From Pelodictyon luteolum (GTDB lineage: Bacteria > Bacteroidota > Chlorobiia > Chlorobiales > Chlorobiaceae): a stretch of DNA of 64,000 bases. The DNA lies in NCBI RefSeq assembly GCF_001622165.1, contig NZ_LVWG01000032.1, positions 62,001 through 126,000 of the forward strand, written 5' to 3'. Made by a program: the position numbers and the translations under genes. Below are positions 9,919-19,593 of this stretch, piece after piece; the first letter of the stretch is position 1, and each line of letters begins with the position of its first letter. A model generated the notes under the pieces. That model saw only the letters and a program-made list of their open reading frames with translations, did not search any database and was not told where the DNA came from.

Positions 9919-11409
9919 TTACATAGGTGACTCGAGGCGCTCGACGGCGGTGAGACCCGCCTTCATCTTGTTCATGGTTTCCTGATACTCGGACTCAGGC
10001 GTCGAGTCGGCAACGATGCCGCCAGCCGCCTGAAAATAGATGGTACCATCATGTACCACCATGGTGCGGATGGCTATGGCTGTCGTGAGGTTCCCCTTGA
10101 AGTCCAGGTACCCCACCGCCCCGCCGTACAGTCCGCGCTTCTCCTTCTCAAGTTCGTAGATGATCTCCATGGCACGAACTTTCGGCGCGCCGGTGAGGGT
10201 GCCGGCGGGGAAACACGACCAGAATGCGTCCATGGTCCCCAGTTCGTCCTTCAGCTCCCCGCGCACGTTGCTGACGATGTGCATCACGTGGGAGTACTTC
10301 TCGATGATCATCTTCTCATTGGTGTCCACGGTCCCGATCTTGGCAATCCGGCCGATATCGTTCCGGCTGAGGTCGATGAGCATGAGGTGCTCAGCGCACT
10401 CTTTCTCGTCGGCAAGCAGTTCTTCAGCAATTCGGGCGTCCTCCTCGAAAGTCGCTCCGCGGTGGCGGGTTCCGGCAATAGGCCGGGTGTCGACGATCCG
10501 GCGGCCGGAGGCATCACACTCCACCTTCACCAGCAGTTCCGGCGAGGAGCCGACAATCTGGAAATCATCCAGTTCGAAATAATAGAGGTAGGGAGAAGGG
10601 TTGACGGTGCGGAGCATGCGGTAGACGTCAAACGGCCGGGTATTGAGGCGGCGACGGAGCCGCTGGGACACCTGTACCTGAAAGATGTCGCCCGCCATGA
10701 TGTGCTCCTTGGCCACCGCGACTTTCCGGAGGTAATCAGCTTTTTCGGTATTCGAAACCACCGGCTCCGGTTTTTCGGGCCTGAAAGCAATCTCGTCGCG
10801 CTCAAGCGGACGGAAGATCCGCTCGACAATCGCATCAATTTTCCCCTCCGCAGCCGACCGGTCCGTTTCATCGAGATGGTTGGAAACGATGAAGAGCCTG
10901 CGCATGATGTTGTCGAAAACGACAAGGGTATCGCAGAAAAGGAGACATACGTCAGGCATGCCGGCAGGATCTGGTTCCGCCGCTTTCGGGATCCTCTCGA
11001 CAAGATGCATCGCATCATAGCCGAAATAGCCGAACACACCGGAAGTGATCATTTGAGCTGAGCCGTTTTTCCTCCCCGGAATACTTTCGGTATCGAACGC
11101 ATCGAGACACCGGTCGATCATATGGCGGAGGCCGGCGTCAGGATCAGCGGCATCCAGAAGGCCGCTGAAACGGCGATCGAGCACCTCCACCCCGGCCGGC
11201 CCGTCGACAGAACCGCGAAGAATGGCGACAGGATCGAGTGCGATATAGGAAAACCGTGCAAGCCGCTCTTCACCCTCGACCGACTCAAGCAGGCAGGTGT
11301 TGGGGCCCTGAAGCTTCATGTAGACGGAAACCGGGGTCTCGGTGTCGGCATGGAGTTCCCGGACCAGCGGTTTGAGAAGATATGGGGCACGCCCTCGGGT
11401 ATCTGGCAT
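9919..11409 (-). CDS. trpE: Anthranilate synthase component I
   Basis: TrpE makes anthranilate from chorismate using ammonia from TrpG. The 496-residue length fits. The N-terminal LLES motif (residues 40-43) is the tryptophan feedback site. The chorismate-binding part shows FQVQVSQRLRR, SPELLVKV, RPIAGTRHRG, DLSRNDIGRI, FPAGTLTGAPK and a C-terminal QAAGGIVADSTPESEYQE. No trpG is adjacent, so the partner subunit must be encoded elsewhere. The upstream divergent spacer contains 11-bp direct repeats (11485-11513) that might be an operator. No leader peptide with Trp codons was recognised. Confidence 0.97.
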   Translation of the reverse strand: MPDTRGRAPYLLKPLVRELHADTETPVSVYMKLQGPNTCLLESVEGEERLARFSYIALDPVAILRGSVDGPAGVEVLDRRFSGLLDAADPDAGLRHMIDRCLDAFDTESIPGRKNGSAQMITSGVFGYFGYDAMHLVERIPKAAEPDPAGMPDVCLLFCDTLVVFDNIMRRLFIVSNHLDETDRSAAEGKIDAIVERIFRPLERDEIAFRPEKPEPVVSNTEKADYLRKVAVAKEHIMAGDIFQVQVSQRLRRRLNTRPFDVYRMLRTVNPSPYLYYFELDDFQIVGSSPELLVKVECDASGRRIVDTRPIAGTRHRGATFEEDARIAEELLADEKECAEHLMLIDLSRNDIGRIAKIGTVDTNEKMIIEKYSHVMHIVSNVRGELKDELGTMDAFWSCFPAGTLTGAPKVRAMEIIYELEKEKRGLYGGAVGYLDFKGNLTTAIAIRTMVVHDGTIYFQAAGGIVADSTPESEYQETMNKMKAGLTAVERLESPM

Positions 11410-11484
11410 AAGTCAAAGAATGCTCGGTGGGCCTTAGAAAGAGCCCGATTGAGAAAATTTTCGTATCATTGAATCGAACTGGAC

Positions 11485-11513
11485 AATAACTGTACTAATA
11501 ACTGTACAATAAC
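11485..11513. repeat. Direct repeats in the trpE divergent spacer
   Basis: AATAACTGTAC occurs at 11485-11495 and 11497-11507, followed by a partial copy AATAAC at 11508-11513. The spaced TGTAC and GTACA form an inverted pair. This lies between the divergent trpE and the unknown gene at 11575. Confidence 0.75.
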
Positions 11514-11574
11514 AGAGAACTCCTGCAGGCACCGTCCTGAAACATTACCGGGATCCAGAATACAGAGAGAGAAC

Positions 11575-12012
11575 ATGGCCTCCCGCCCTTTCAACCCGCA
11601 CGCCCTCAGACACTGGTTCAAAGCACTGGCACTCTCACCGGGTGTCCTGTTCAGCGCAACCTACCTGTTGCTGCATCTCGGAACAGCAGTCTACCTCAAC
11701 ACGGCCTTCATTTCCGACCTCAGGGCACTGGTTCTGCACCAAACAGACCGGCAGATGGAACTCTCCGTAAGTTTTCTTACTGCGGGACCATCACTGGACT
11801 CCATCACCCTAAAGCATGTCGGTATACATCCCTCTACCGGCAGCAAACAGGCACAGCCGCAGACCCCCGTCAACATGGCGTTCCCCTGCCCGGATCTCAG
11901 TCTGCTGGTCTTCAGCAGCCCGATGCGTGAGGCAAGAGAGAGGGCGGTGTGCGACAGCATTCTCGCCAGCTGTGCTCCCTCTTTCCGACACTCCGGCGGT
12001 TTTCCTCAGTGA
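11575..12012 (+). CDS. Unknown protein with one N-terminal membrane segment (145 aa)
   Basis: The 145-residue product has a hydrophobic segment at about residues 18-42 (ALSPGVLFSATYLLLHLGTA), followed by a soluble part. I recognise no family. A purine-rich AGAGAGAG lies just before the ATG. The gene starts in the spacer divergent from trpE and its 3' end overlaps the convergent lepB stop by 7 bp. It is probably real given its placement, but there is no independent support. Confidence 0.55.
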   Translation: MASRPFNPHALRHWFKALALSPGVLFSATYLLLHLGTAVYLNTAFISDLRALVLHQTDRQMELSVSFLTAGPSLDSITLKHVGIHPSTGSKQAQPQTPVNMAFPCPDLSLLVFSSPMREARERAVCDSILASCAPSFRHSGGFPQ

Positions 12013-12812
12013 ATAACGAGCCCGGCCCGTTGCCATCTGATTGAGGTCAGTTTTTCAACCGGATCGGTCAGAAGGGAAAGATTGGGATTCCAGGACCAGT
12101 AGACAAGCAACGCACGCCCGAGAATATCCTTTGATGGGACAAACCCCCAGAAGCGGCTGTCGAGACTGTTGTCACGGTTGTCGCCCATGGCAAAATAGTA
12201 GTCATCCCCGACAGTGTAGGACGAAGCCGGAACTCCGTCAATAAAAACTGCGCCGCTGTGGACACCGACCGTATGCCCCTCATCGGAGATCAGCCAGGCG
12301 TACATCGGAAGCGTCTGTTCGTTAAGGGTAATGATATCGCCCTTTCTGGGTATCCTGACCGGTCCGTAATTGTCCTTGTTGAAACCCGAAAAGCGCGGGA
12401 AAATCATTGAATCGTCTTCTCCCGGCTGCATCTCGGTGCCGATGAACTGCCCGTCTGGTGGCAATGCGACCTCACTGCCGTTGACATACAGGCTCCTTTT
12501 GCGGATTTCGAGGGTGTCGCCGCTCGTGGCGACGCAACGCTTGATATAGTTGAGTGAACGGTCATGGGGATACTTGAACACAAAGATATCGCCACGCGAC
12601 ACACCCTCCACACGGGGAAGCTGGAGATCGGTGAAGGGTACCCTGGCTCCGTATATGAACTTGTTCACAAAAATGAAGTCCCCGGCCATGAGGGTTTTTT
12701 CCATCGAACCGGTAGGGATCCGGTAGGACTCGACAACAAACACCCGAAGAAGGGAAGCAAATATCGCGGCAATGATGAGTGCTTCCATCCACTCCCTCGA
12801 ATGCTTTTTCAT
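12006..12812 (-). CDS. lepB: Signal peptidase I
   Basis: LepB removes signal peptides at the outer face of the cytoplasmic membrane. From the ATG at 12812 (MKKHSREWMEALII) the protein is 268 residues with one membrane anchor (about 9-27). The Ser-Lys dyad is Ser36 (IPTGSMEKTL) and Lys91 (LNYIKRCVA). The downstream box GDNRDNSLDSRFWGFV is intact. The frame stays open upstream into lepA's other strand reading, but that extension encodes lepA shadow sequence and was excluded. lepA ends about 150 bp upstream on the same strand. Confidence 0.96.
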   Translation of the reverse strand: MKKHSREWMEALIIAAIFASLLRVFVVESYRIPTGSMEKTLMAGDFIFVNKFIYGARVPFTDLQLPRVEGVSRGDIFVFKYPHDRSLNYIKRCVATSGDTLEIRKRSLYVNGSEVALPPDGQFIGTEMQPGEDDSMIFPRFSGFNKDNYGPVRIPRKGDIITLNEQTLPMYAWLISDEGHTVGVHSGAVFIDGVPASSYTVGDDYYFAMGDNRDNSLDSRFWGFVPSKDILGRALLVYWSWNPNLSLLTDPVEKLTSIRWQRAGLVIH

Positions 12813-12958
12813 GCGGCTGTTCTCTTGTGTATTCAAGTGGATTACGGGGTTACGATTGCTGAAATGCGGTGTGATGACACACCGGTATTTTGACGTTTTT
12901 TTCAGGCCGTCCCTGCGCAGTGCCGCCTGTTTTTCATCCCTCGATCTATCGTTCCGGC

Positions 12959-14776
12959 TTATTCGTCGATGTTGAGGATCGCAAGGAACGCCTCCTGGGG
13001 CACCTCGACACGCCCGACCTGCTTCATGCGCTTCTTGCCCTCTTTCTGCTTCTCGAGAAGCTTGCGTTTGCGGCTGATATCGCCACCGTAGCACTTTGCA
13101 AGAACGTTCTTGCGCATGGCTGAAATGGTTTCGCGCGAAATGATCCGGCTGCCGATAGCCGCCTGAATGGCAACCTCGTACATCTGCTTGGGAATGATAC
13201 CCTTCAGCTTTCCGCAAAGCTTACGACCCCAGTCGTAGGCTTTCGAGCGGTGCACGATGATGGAGAGAGCATCGACAGGCTCGGCGTTGAGCAGCACGTC
13301 GAGCTTCACAAGGTCCGATTCGCGGTACCCGATGTACTCGTAATCCATCGATGCATAGCCTTTCGAAATCGACTTCAGCCTGTCATGGAAATCAAACACG
13401 ATTTCGGCAAGGGGGAACTCGAAGTGCATGTTCACGCGCTGGGTATCGAGGTAGTCAGTGTTCCGGTACTCGCCCCTGCGCTCCATGCCGAGCTTCATGA
13501 TGTTGCCAATATAGTCCGCGAGCGTGATAATCTGCATGCTGACGTAAGGCTCCTCCACATGGGCGATGCGGGTTGTATCGGGCATTTTCGACGGGTTGTC
13601 GACAACGACAGTCTCTCCATTGGTCATAATCACCCGGTACTCCACGTTCGGAACCGTGGTGATGATGTTCATATCGTATTCACGCTCGAGCCGCTCCTGG
13701 ATGATCTCCATATGGAGCAGGCCGAGGAACCCGCAGCGGAATCCGAAGCCGAGCGCCACGGAGGTTTCCGGGGTATAGACGAGCGAAGCGTCGTTCAGGG
13801 AGAGCTTTTCGAGCGACTCCCTCAGATCCTCGAACTCATTGGAGTTCACCGGATAGAGGCCGCTGAAAACCATCGGCTTAACATCCTTGTACCCGGCAAG
13901 CCGTTTTTCGGCAGGCACTTCGGCGTGGGTGACAGTGTCGCCCACCTTGGCATCCTTCACGTCCTTGATGGAGCATATCAGGTAGCCCACATCCCCCGCC
14001 TCAAGCACCTCTTTGGGCTGACGCTTGAGGGCCATGGTGCCGATCTCGTCAGCAAGGAAAATCTTGTCGTTTGCGAAGAAGCGCACCTTCTCCCCGCGAC
14101 GTAACACGCCGTCGACAATGCGGAGGTAGACCACCGCACCGCGGTAAGGATCGAACACGGAGTCGAAAATGAGAGCGCGCAGGGGCTGCTTCCGGTTGTC
14201 TGCCGGAGCAGGAACGCGGGCGATGATGGCCTCCATCAGCTCGGCCACGCCAAGCCCGGCCTTCGCCGACACCTGCAGAATCTCCTCACGATCGATGCCG
14301 ATAAGATCGATGATCTGGCGGGCAACACCCTCGACATCGGACGAAGGAAGATCGATCTTGTTGATGACCGGTATGATTTCGAGCCCTGCCTCGATGGCAA
14401 GGTAAAGGTTCGCGATGGTCTGGGCTTCCACGCCCTGGGTAGCATCGACGACAAGCAAAGCACCTTCGCAGGCTGCAAGTGAACGTGAGACCTCGTAGCT
14501 GAAATCCACGTGGCCGGGCGTATCGATGAGGTTAAGGACATAATCGAGTCCATCCCCGGCCGTGTACTTCATCTGCACCGCATGACTCTTGATGGTGATG
14601 CCGCGTTCGCGCTCGAGGTCCATATCATCGAGCACCTGGGCCGAATCCATCTGCGTACGGTCAAGGGTATGGGTCATCTCCAGCAGGCGGTCGGCCAGGG
14701 TGGACTTGCCATGGTCAATGTGGGCTATGATGCAGAAGTTCCTGATGCGGCTGACTTCCGGACTGGACGGGGCCAT
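12959..14776 (-). CDS. lepA: Elongation factor 4 (LepA)
   Basis: LepA is a ribosome-binding GTPase. The 605-residue length is typical. G motifs are present: AHIDHGKST (residues 18-26), [17 protein letters not shown] and NKIDLPSSD. The C-terminal LepA-specific domain has the [16 protein letters not shown] segment. lepB follows on the same strand, a pairing common in bacteria. On the minus strand TATATTTTGCACC lies about 45 bp upstream of the start, identical over 13 bases to the one before mutS. Confidence 0.98.
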   Translation of the reverse strand: MAPSSPEVSRIRNFCIIAHIDHGKSTLADRLLEMTHTLDRTQMDSAQVLDDMDLERERGITIKSHAVQMKYTAGDGLDYVLNLIDTPGHVDFSYEVSRSLAACEGALLVVDATQGVEAQTIANLYLAIEAGLEIIPVINKIDLPSSDVEGVARQIIDLIGIDREEILQVSAKAGLGVAELMEAIIARVPAPADNRKQPLRALIFDSVFDPYRGAVVYLRIVDGVLRRGEKVRFFANDKIFLADEIGTMALKRQPKEVLEAGDVGYLICSIKDVKDAKVGDTVTHAEVPAEKRLAGYKDVKPMVFSGLYPVNSNEFEDLRESLEKLSLNDASLVYTPETSVALGFGFRCGFLGLLHMEIIQERLEREYDMNIITTVPNVEYRVIMTNGETVVVDNPSKMPDTTRIAHVEEPYVSMQIITLADYIGNIMKLGMERRGEYRNTDYLDTQRVNMHFEFPLAEIVFDFHDRLKSISKGYASMDYEYIGYRESDLVKLDVLLNAEPVDALSIIVHRSKAYDWGRKLCGKLKGIIPKQMYEVAIQAAIGSRIISRETISAMRKNVLAKCYGGDISRKRKLLEKQKEGKKRMKQVGRVEVPQEAFLAILNIDE

Positions 14777-14813
14777 ATAAAAAACGGTTTATTCTCTGTT
14801 GTATTGCAAGGTG

Positions 14814-14822
14814 CAAAATATA
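14814..14822 (-). promoter_or_regulatory. Candidate -10-like element of lepA
   Basis: On the minus strand TATATTTTG is followed by CACC, 38 bp upstream of the lepA ATG. The same 13 bases occur before mutS. This resembles the TAnnTTTG element described for Bacteroidetes promoters, but no clear -33 partner is visible. Confidence 0.4.
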
Positions 14823-14858
14823 CTCAAAATAACAGTGATTGCGGCATCAGCCGGCCCT

Positions 14859-15803
14859 TCAAACGAGCTGCCGTTCGGCCTCCACAGAACGGAACCCACG
14901 AACGAACTCGCAGGCCTCCATCGGCCGCTTGCCCTCAAGTTGCAGGAGAAGCAGTTCGATCCATCCATCGATACCGCGGGCATAAAGCCTGCCGTCCTCA
15001 ATGTGAAGGGATCCGGGAGAGAACGGAGAAGATGGTGAGATGCCGGGTGCCGGGGCGGAGCGGAAGATCTTCACGCTCCTGCCCCCGAGGGTGGTCCAGG
15101 CTGCCGGACGCATGGAAAGACCCCGGATGAAGTTATGGAGATCGGCGGCACGCCTGTTCCAGTCGATCCTGGTGTTCTCCCTCGTCAGCTTCGGAGCCTT
15201 CGACGCCATTGATTCATCCTGAAGGGTGAGCTCGACGCGTGCTTCCGCTATCAGGCGAAGGGTTTCCAGGACGGCCTCAGCACCGATCAGAGAGAGCCTC
15301 AGGGCAAGTTCAGTGGCATTCTCATCGCTACCGACCGGTGTTCTCCGCTTCAGGATGATGCTTCCGGTGTCGACCTGCTGCTGGAGGAAAAAAGTGGTGA
15401 CACCACTCTCCCGATCCCCATGCATCAGTGCATGATTGATGGGGGCCGCTCCCCGATAAGCAGGAAGCAGCGAGGCATGGAGGTTAAACGAGCCGAGACG
15501 TGCTGCCTCGTAGACTGCTGGAGGGAGAATCCGGAACGCCGCAACAACGATTACATCGGGACGGAGGTCCCGGACTCTCTCGGCAAAAGCGGGGTCCTTC
15601 ACATCCTCGACCTCAAGAACCGGAAGCCCGAGCTCCAGAGCCGCCTGCTTCACCGGGGTCGGTTCAGGCGCCGAATTCCTGCTGCGGCGCGGGCGGTCGG
15701 GACCGGTGACGACCATCACAATCTCAAGCTGCGGGCCGGCACCGGCAACCGCCCTCAGCGAAGGAACGGCGAATTCGGGCGTACCCATAAACAGTATCCG
15801 CAT
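14859..15803 (-). CDS. fmt: Methionyl-tRNA formyltransferase
   Basis: Fmt formylates initiator Met-tRNA. The 314-residue protein starts MRILFMGTPEFAVPSL, carries the formyl-transfer region SLLPAYRGAAPINHALMHGD, and ends with the C-terminal OB-like domain. It lies 60 bp downstream of def on the same strand, the common def-fmt pairing in which both genes act on the N-terminal formyl group. Confidence 0.97.
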   Translation of the reverse strand: MRILFMGTPEFAVPSLRAVAGAGPQLEIVMVVTGPDRPRRSRNSAPEPTPVKQAALELGLPVLEVEDVKDPAFAERVRDLRPDVIVVAAFRILPPAVYEAARLGSFNLHASLLPAYRGAAPINHALMHGDRESGVTTFFLQQQVDTGSIILKRRTPVGSDENATELALRLSLIGAEAVLETLRLIAEARVELTLQDESMASKAPKLTRENTRIDWNRRAADLHNFIRGLSMRPAAWTTLGGRSVKIFRSAPAPGISPSSPFSPGSLHIEDGRLYARGIDGWIELLLLQLEGKRPMEACEFVRGFRSVEAERQLV

Positions 15804-15863
15804 GGCAGAGAGCTTTCTAATTCAATGAGTTGCAGTGCATAGGCAATGACCGTCAGGTAGGCT

Positions 15864-16451
15864 TCACATGCAGGCCGGGCCCTCACCGCTCCGCGAACAC
15901 TCCCGCGCTATGGGGTAGTCGGCAGGAACCAGCCCGGCAGCGATATCGTCCAGTTCCTGCTGGATCCGTCGACGGTCCCGCTTCTCCATCCTGTCAACGA
16001 AAAGCGTGCCGTTGAGGTGGTCTATCTCATGCTGCAGTACCCGGGCAAGCATGCCGGAAAACTCCTCAGTATGCTCCTGGAAGTTCCGGTCCCGGTATTT
16101 CAGGGTGATTTCGGACGGGCGCAGAACATCGCCCTGCACGCCGGGAACGCTGAGACAGCCCTCCTCCATCAGGTTCTTTCCTCGCACAGCCAGGACGTTG
16201 GGGTTGATGACCACCATCGGCTGCACGTCCTCATAAGACTTCATGCAGGAAATATCCAGCACGAGAAGCCTGATGGAGCAACCGACCTGCGGGGCGGCAA
16301 GGCCGATGCCCGAAGCATTTTCCATGGACTCGAACATAGAGTCGATAAGCGCCGAGATTTCTGCGTCAACGCCTTTCAGCGGTTTTGCCTTCTGGTGAAG
16401 GACTTCGTCGGAGTATGTATTGATCGGAAGAATCATGGGAGCAACATTCAT
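15864..16451 (-). CDS. def: Peptide deformylase
   Basis: Def removes the formyl group from nascent proteins. The three metal-site motifs are GIGLAAPQVG (48-57), EGCLSVPG with Cys99, and HEIDHLNG with His141 and His145. The product from 16451 is 195 residues. A start at the internal Met (MILPINTYSD, position 16436) is equally possible. fmt follows downstream. The 216 bp before it, up to the divergent fur-type gene, show no further gene. Confidence 0.97.
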   Translation of the reverse strand: MNVAPMILPINTYSDEVLHQKAKPLKGVDAEISALIDSMFESMENASGIGLAAPQVGCSIRLLVLDISCMKSYEDVQPMVVINPNVLAVRGKNLMEEGCLSVPGVQGDVLRPSEITLKYRDRNFQEHTEEFSGMLARVLQHEIDHLNGTLFVDRMEKRDRRRIQQELDDIAAGLVPADYPIARECSRSGEGPACM

Positions 16452-16652
16452 TCTTTACTGAAACAGCGGCTAAAGACATCAACATGCCACTTCCGCTCTC
16501 ATTGAAATCAACCTCGGGAACGCCCGTATAGTTGCCCCGGAAGAGGCGGTACGCTACTGTGTGAGGGGAAAATAACAATATCCTGCAATTTTCCCCGATC
16601 CCCTCCCCGCGCACCGCCGGAACGACCCTCAGCGATTCTTGTTTTTAGTTTG

Positions 16653-16660
16653 TATATTTA
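16653..16660 (+). promoter_or_regulatory. Candidate promoter element close to the fur-type start
   Basis: TTTG (16649-16652) directly precedes TATATTTA. The element ends 7 bp before the ATG at 16668. If it is a -10 element the transcript would be leaderless or nearly so. Confidence 0.35.
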
Positions 16661-16667
16661 ACCACAT

Positions 16668-17174
16668 ATGGCAGACACCAACGACAACACAGGGCAGCCG
16701 AAGGCGGCAACCCGTCAGGCAGAGACACTGTTCCGCGCATATATGAAAGCGGAGGGAATGCGCTGCACAACGGAACGCATAGCGGTTCTTCGGGAAGTGT
16801 ACGGCTCAGGAACACATCTGGATGCCGATGAAATATACCGGCGCATGAAGGACCGGGGCATAGCAATATCACGTGCAACCGTCTACCATACCCTCGACCT
16901 CCTGTTCCGGGTCCACCTCGTAGCCAAAATTGACCTCGGACACAAGCATACCCACTACGAACAGTCGCACGGCGTGGCAAACCACCTGCATGTGGTCTGT
17001 GAACAGTGCGGACTCGTCGTTGAAATCGCAAGCGCCGAACTTGGTGCCCTGCTTGAGCGGCTCTGCTGCGAGCAGGGCTTCCAGCTGGGAAGCTTCAGCC
17101 TCCAGGTGTTCGGCAGATGCATAGATGGCGCTGCAGGCAAAACCTGCCGGCGCCGCAGGAAAGCGGAAAAATAG
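16668..17174 (+). CDS. Fur-family metal- or peroxide-responsive repressor
   Basis: The 168-residue protein has an N-terminal winged helix (about 20-85; RCTTERIAVLREV, ISRATVYHTLDLL) and a C-terminal dimerisation and metal domain with HKHTHYE (92-98), the HLHVVCEQCG Cys pair (Cys111, Cys114) and His residues. The usual second CxxC is absent; the only later cysteines are Cys151 and Cys160, spaced C-x8-C. Structural zinc binding may therefore differ. I cannot tell Fur from PerR or Zur. The start has no Shine-Dalgarno sequence and lies 7 bp after a TATATTTA element. Confidence 0.88.
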   Translation: MADTNDNTGQPKAATRQAETLFRAYMKAEGMRCTTERIAVLREVYGSGTHLDADEIYRRMKDRGIAISRATVYHTLDLLFRVHLVAKIDLGHKHTHYEQSHGVANHLHVVCEQCGLVVEIASAELGALLERLCCEQGFQLGSFSLQVFGRCIDGAAGKTCRRRRKAEK

Positions 17175-17198
17175 CTGACCGGGCCCAACCCCGATCCC

Positions 17199-19358
17199 TC
17201 ACTGTTTTTTCTTCGTGGTCGCGCCTGGCATATGGATGCGGCGGTACGCACCGCCGAAGAGCCTGCCGAATCGCTCAAGGGTATCGAGACCTTTCTGTAT
17301 GGCAGTTTCAGGAACCGGCACCTCTTCGGCCTCGCTCTGGACAGGCCAGAGCAGAATAAAGCTGTTTTTCTGGAAATACTTGCCGAGATGCGTCGGAATT
17401 TTAGCCATTCCCGGATGGTAGGAGCGTCCGTGCTTCCGACTCATCACGATGATGAGACTGTCGTCGATTTTCACCTCACCGGACAATGCGAGGAAGTCGT
17501 TCCAGTCCCTGAACTGCCGGTACTCGGCGTTCGATACAGCCGAACCCCACCCCTCTTTCAGTACGGAAATGGTCTGGCGCGTTGAATAGACCACAAGGCG
17601 GACTCCCGTGTTTTTGACGAGGCTCGCGATCTTGCCGATCCAGAGCCTGAAACCCGCCTCATACTCCGCCCCCGCCGGCACGATGAGAATGGTGCGTTTG
17701 ATGGTGTCCAGCGACTGTACGGGGCGGTAGATGTAGGTCGTGACATTGCCTCGTCTGAGAAGAGTTTCGGAGGCGTCGCCGAGGAAACTGTCGCTGAGAC
17801 CACCTCTCTTCTGGTGAAGGCCGAGAATGAGGTCGGTGATCTTGTGCTCGCGGATGACACCCGATATGCCGTTGGTGATGTCGCTGTCGAAACGCAGCAG
17901 CGGGTTCAGGGCGTTATCGGTTGAGGATGCGGCAACCGCGGCTTTCTCCAGAATCTTCCGCCCGCTCTTTTCTGCTGCCTCGTCACTGACGCTGTCGTCG
18001 GCGACATGGAGGGCGTAGAGGCTGCCGGGGCTTTTGGGCGACTTCAGGGTTACGCTGAGATTGATGAGCTCGTCGACCTGGTCGGGCCGGCTGAGGGGAA
18101 TGAGGATCCGCTCTTCAGTTGCTGATGAAGACGACTCAACGGGTTTCTCCTCCACCTCGGCAGCAGCAGCCACCCTCACCGCTGCCTTCTCACCGACAAT
18201 GGAAGCGATAGTGCATGTCACCAGGATGAAGACGATGGTGCCATCAAGGATGCTTTCGTCAAGCAGGCGCACCGGAGAACCGTCAACGGCATAGCCGGTA
18301 ACGATGCCATAGCCGATGAGGACCGTAGCAAGGGCAACGGCGGCATGGGCTCCGATCAGGCCGTAGACGAGGTTGCGCTGATCGTTGCTAAGGCGGAAAA
18401 ATTTCTGGGTGATGGTGGCCGAAAGGTATTTGGAAGAGGCAGAGGCGGCAATGATGACGATAGCTACCCATATGCTCCGGAAGTCATTGAAAAAGCCCCG
18501 GATGTTGATGAGCATACCGACCCCGATCAGGAAAAACGGGATGAAGATTGCGTTGCCGACGAACCGGATACGGTTCATGAGGGGTGAGGTATGGGGAATC
18601 AGGCGGTTTAGGGCAAGACCGGCGAAAAAGGCGCCGATGATGGGTTCAACGCCGGCCGCCTGGGCAAGGAAGCCCGCCATGAACACCAGGGCCAGAACGA
18701 AAAGGTACTGCAGGACGCTGTCGTCGAAACGCTTGAAAAACCAGCGGGTAATGACGGGAAAGACAAGCAGTACGATGAGAGAGAACACGATGAGGGAGAG
18801 CACCAGCCTGATCCAGAACGCGCTTGACAGAGAGCCGGACGACATGCCGGTCACGACGGCAAGCAGGAGAAGGGCAAGGGTGTCGGTGATGATGGTTCCG
18901 CCAACGGCGATGTTGACCGCGCGGTCCCGGGAAATGCCGATCCTGCTGACAGTCGGGTAGAGAATGAGGGTGTGGGAGGCCAGAATGCTGCCGATCAGGG
19001 TTGCGGAGAGCACCGAGAGACCAAGCAGCCATACGCCGGCCAGCATGCCGAAGCTGAGGGCAATGAAAAAGGTGTAAAGACCGAAAAGAATACTGTTTCG
19101 GGTATTTTTCCGGAAATCGACGACATCGATTTCAAGGCCCGCCATGAACATGATGTAGAGCAGGCCCACTGTACCGAACAGCACGATGCTGCTGTCGCGG
19201 AGCATAAGGTTGAAACCGTGCGGACCGACGACGGCGCCGGCGATGATCAGGCTGATGAGGCTCGGGATCTTCAGTCGGCTGAGGAGCAGCGGAGCGAAGA
19301 GGATGATGAGCAGTATCAGCGAGTACTGGAGCACGGGATTGCGCAGGGGCAGAGACAT
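17199..19358 (-). CDS. Kef-type cation/proton antiporter with Usp-like C-terminus
   Basis: A CPA2-type Na+/H+ or K+/H+ exchanger of 719 residues from the chosen ATG at 19358 (MSLPLRNPVLQYSL). About twelve membrane segments (residues about 10-400) are followed by a soluble region of about 300 residues that resembles universal stress protein domains (EERILIPLSRPDQVDELINL, ITDLILGLHQKRGG). No TrkA-N domain is visible. Earlier in-frame starts exist at 19409 and 19469, but they precede the first membrane helix with unconserved sequence. The ion specificity is not evident. The gene converges on the fur-type gene with 24 bp between stops. Confidence 0.85.
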   Translation of the reverse strand: MSLPLRNPVLQYSLILLIILFAPLLLSRLKIPSLISLIIAGAVVGPHGFNLMLRDSSIVLFGTVGLLYIMFMAGLEIDVVDFRKNTRNSILFGLYTFFIALSFGMLAGVWLLGLSVLSATLIGSILASHTLILYPTVSRIGISRDRAVNIAVGGTIITDTLALLLLAVVTGMSSGSLSSAFWIRLVLSLIVFSLIVLLVFPVITRWFFKRFDDSVLQYLFVLALVFMAGFLAQAAGVEPIIGAFFAGLALNRLIPHTSPLMNRIRFVGNAIFIPFFLIGVGMLINIRGFFNDFRSIWVAIVIIAASASSKYLSATITQKFFRLSNDQRNLVYGLIGAHAAVALATVLIGYGIVTGYAVDGSPVRLLDESILDGTIVFILVTCTIASIVGEKAAVRVAAAAEVEEKPVESSSSATEERILIPLSRPDQVDELINLSVTLKSPKSPGSLYALHVADDSVSDEAAEKSGRKILEKAAVAASSTDNALNPLLRFDSDITNGISGVIREHKITDLILGLHQKRGGLSDSFLGDASETLLRRGNVTTYIYRPVQSLDTIKRTILIVPAGAEYEAGFRLWIGKIASLVKNTGVRLVVYSTRQTISVLKEGWGSAVSNAEYRQFRDWNDFLALSGEVKIDDSLIIVMSRKHGRSYHPGMAKIPTHLGKYFQKNSFILLWPVQSEAEEVPVPETAIQKGLDTLERFGRLFGGAYRRIHMPGATTKKKQ

Positions 19359-19534
19359 GTCAATGGTACCCGTCAGGAGCATCGTCCGTACATCGAAAGG
19401 TTCATACATCCATTCACAAGGCCACGCCTCTAAAAAGGACCCGGCCGTTTCCTGTGGGGAAATATGCACATCTTTTCCTTTGCCGGCAAACCCTCAAGGC
19501 ACAGAGGAAAACACGCTCCGCCTCCACGTGAGAG

Positions 19535-19545
19535 TTTGTATATTG
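19535..19545 (+). promoter_or_regulatory. Candidate promoter element before the SMR gene
   Basis: TTTGTATATTG lies 49 bp upstream of the SMR start and matches the TTTG-TATATT core found before mutS and the fur-type gene. Confidence 0.4.
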
Positions 19546-19593
19546 AGCCCGGAAACAACCCATAGGACCTGCAAACCTCCTCACCACTGAACC

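Noticed and set aside
10051-11061. A 336-codon plus-strand frame opposite trpE
   Set aside because: It is antisense to an intact trpE in a GC-rich genome where long antisense frames are common, and it shows no family motifs.
13000-13217. Extended N-terminus of LepB reaching into lepA
   Set aside because: The first 130 or so codons of that frame are an off-frame reading of lepA with no LepB similarity; the Met at 12812 gives the normal protein.
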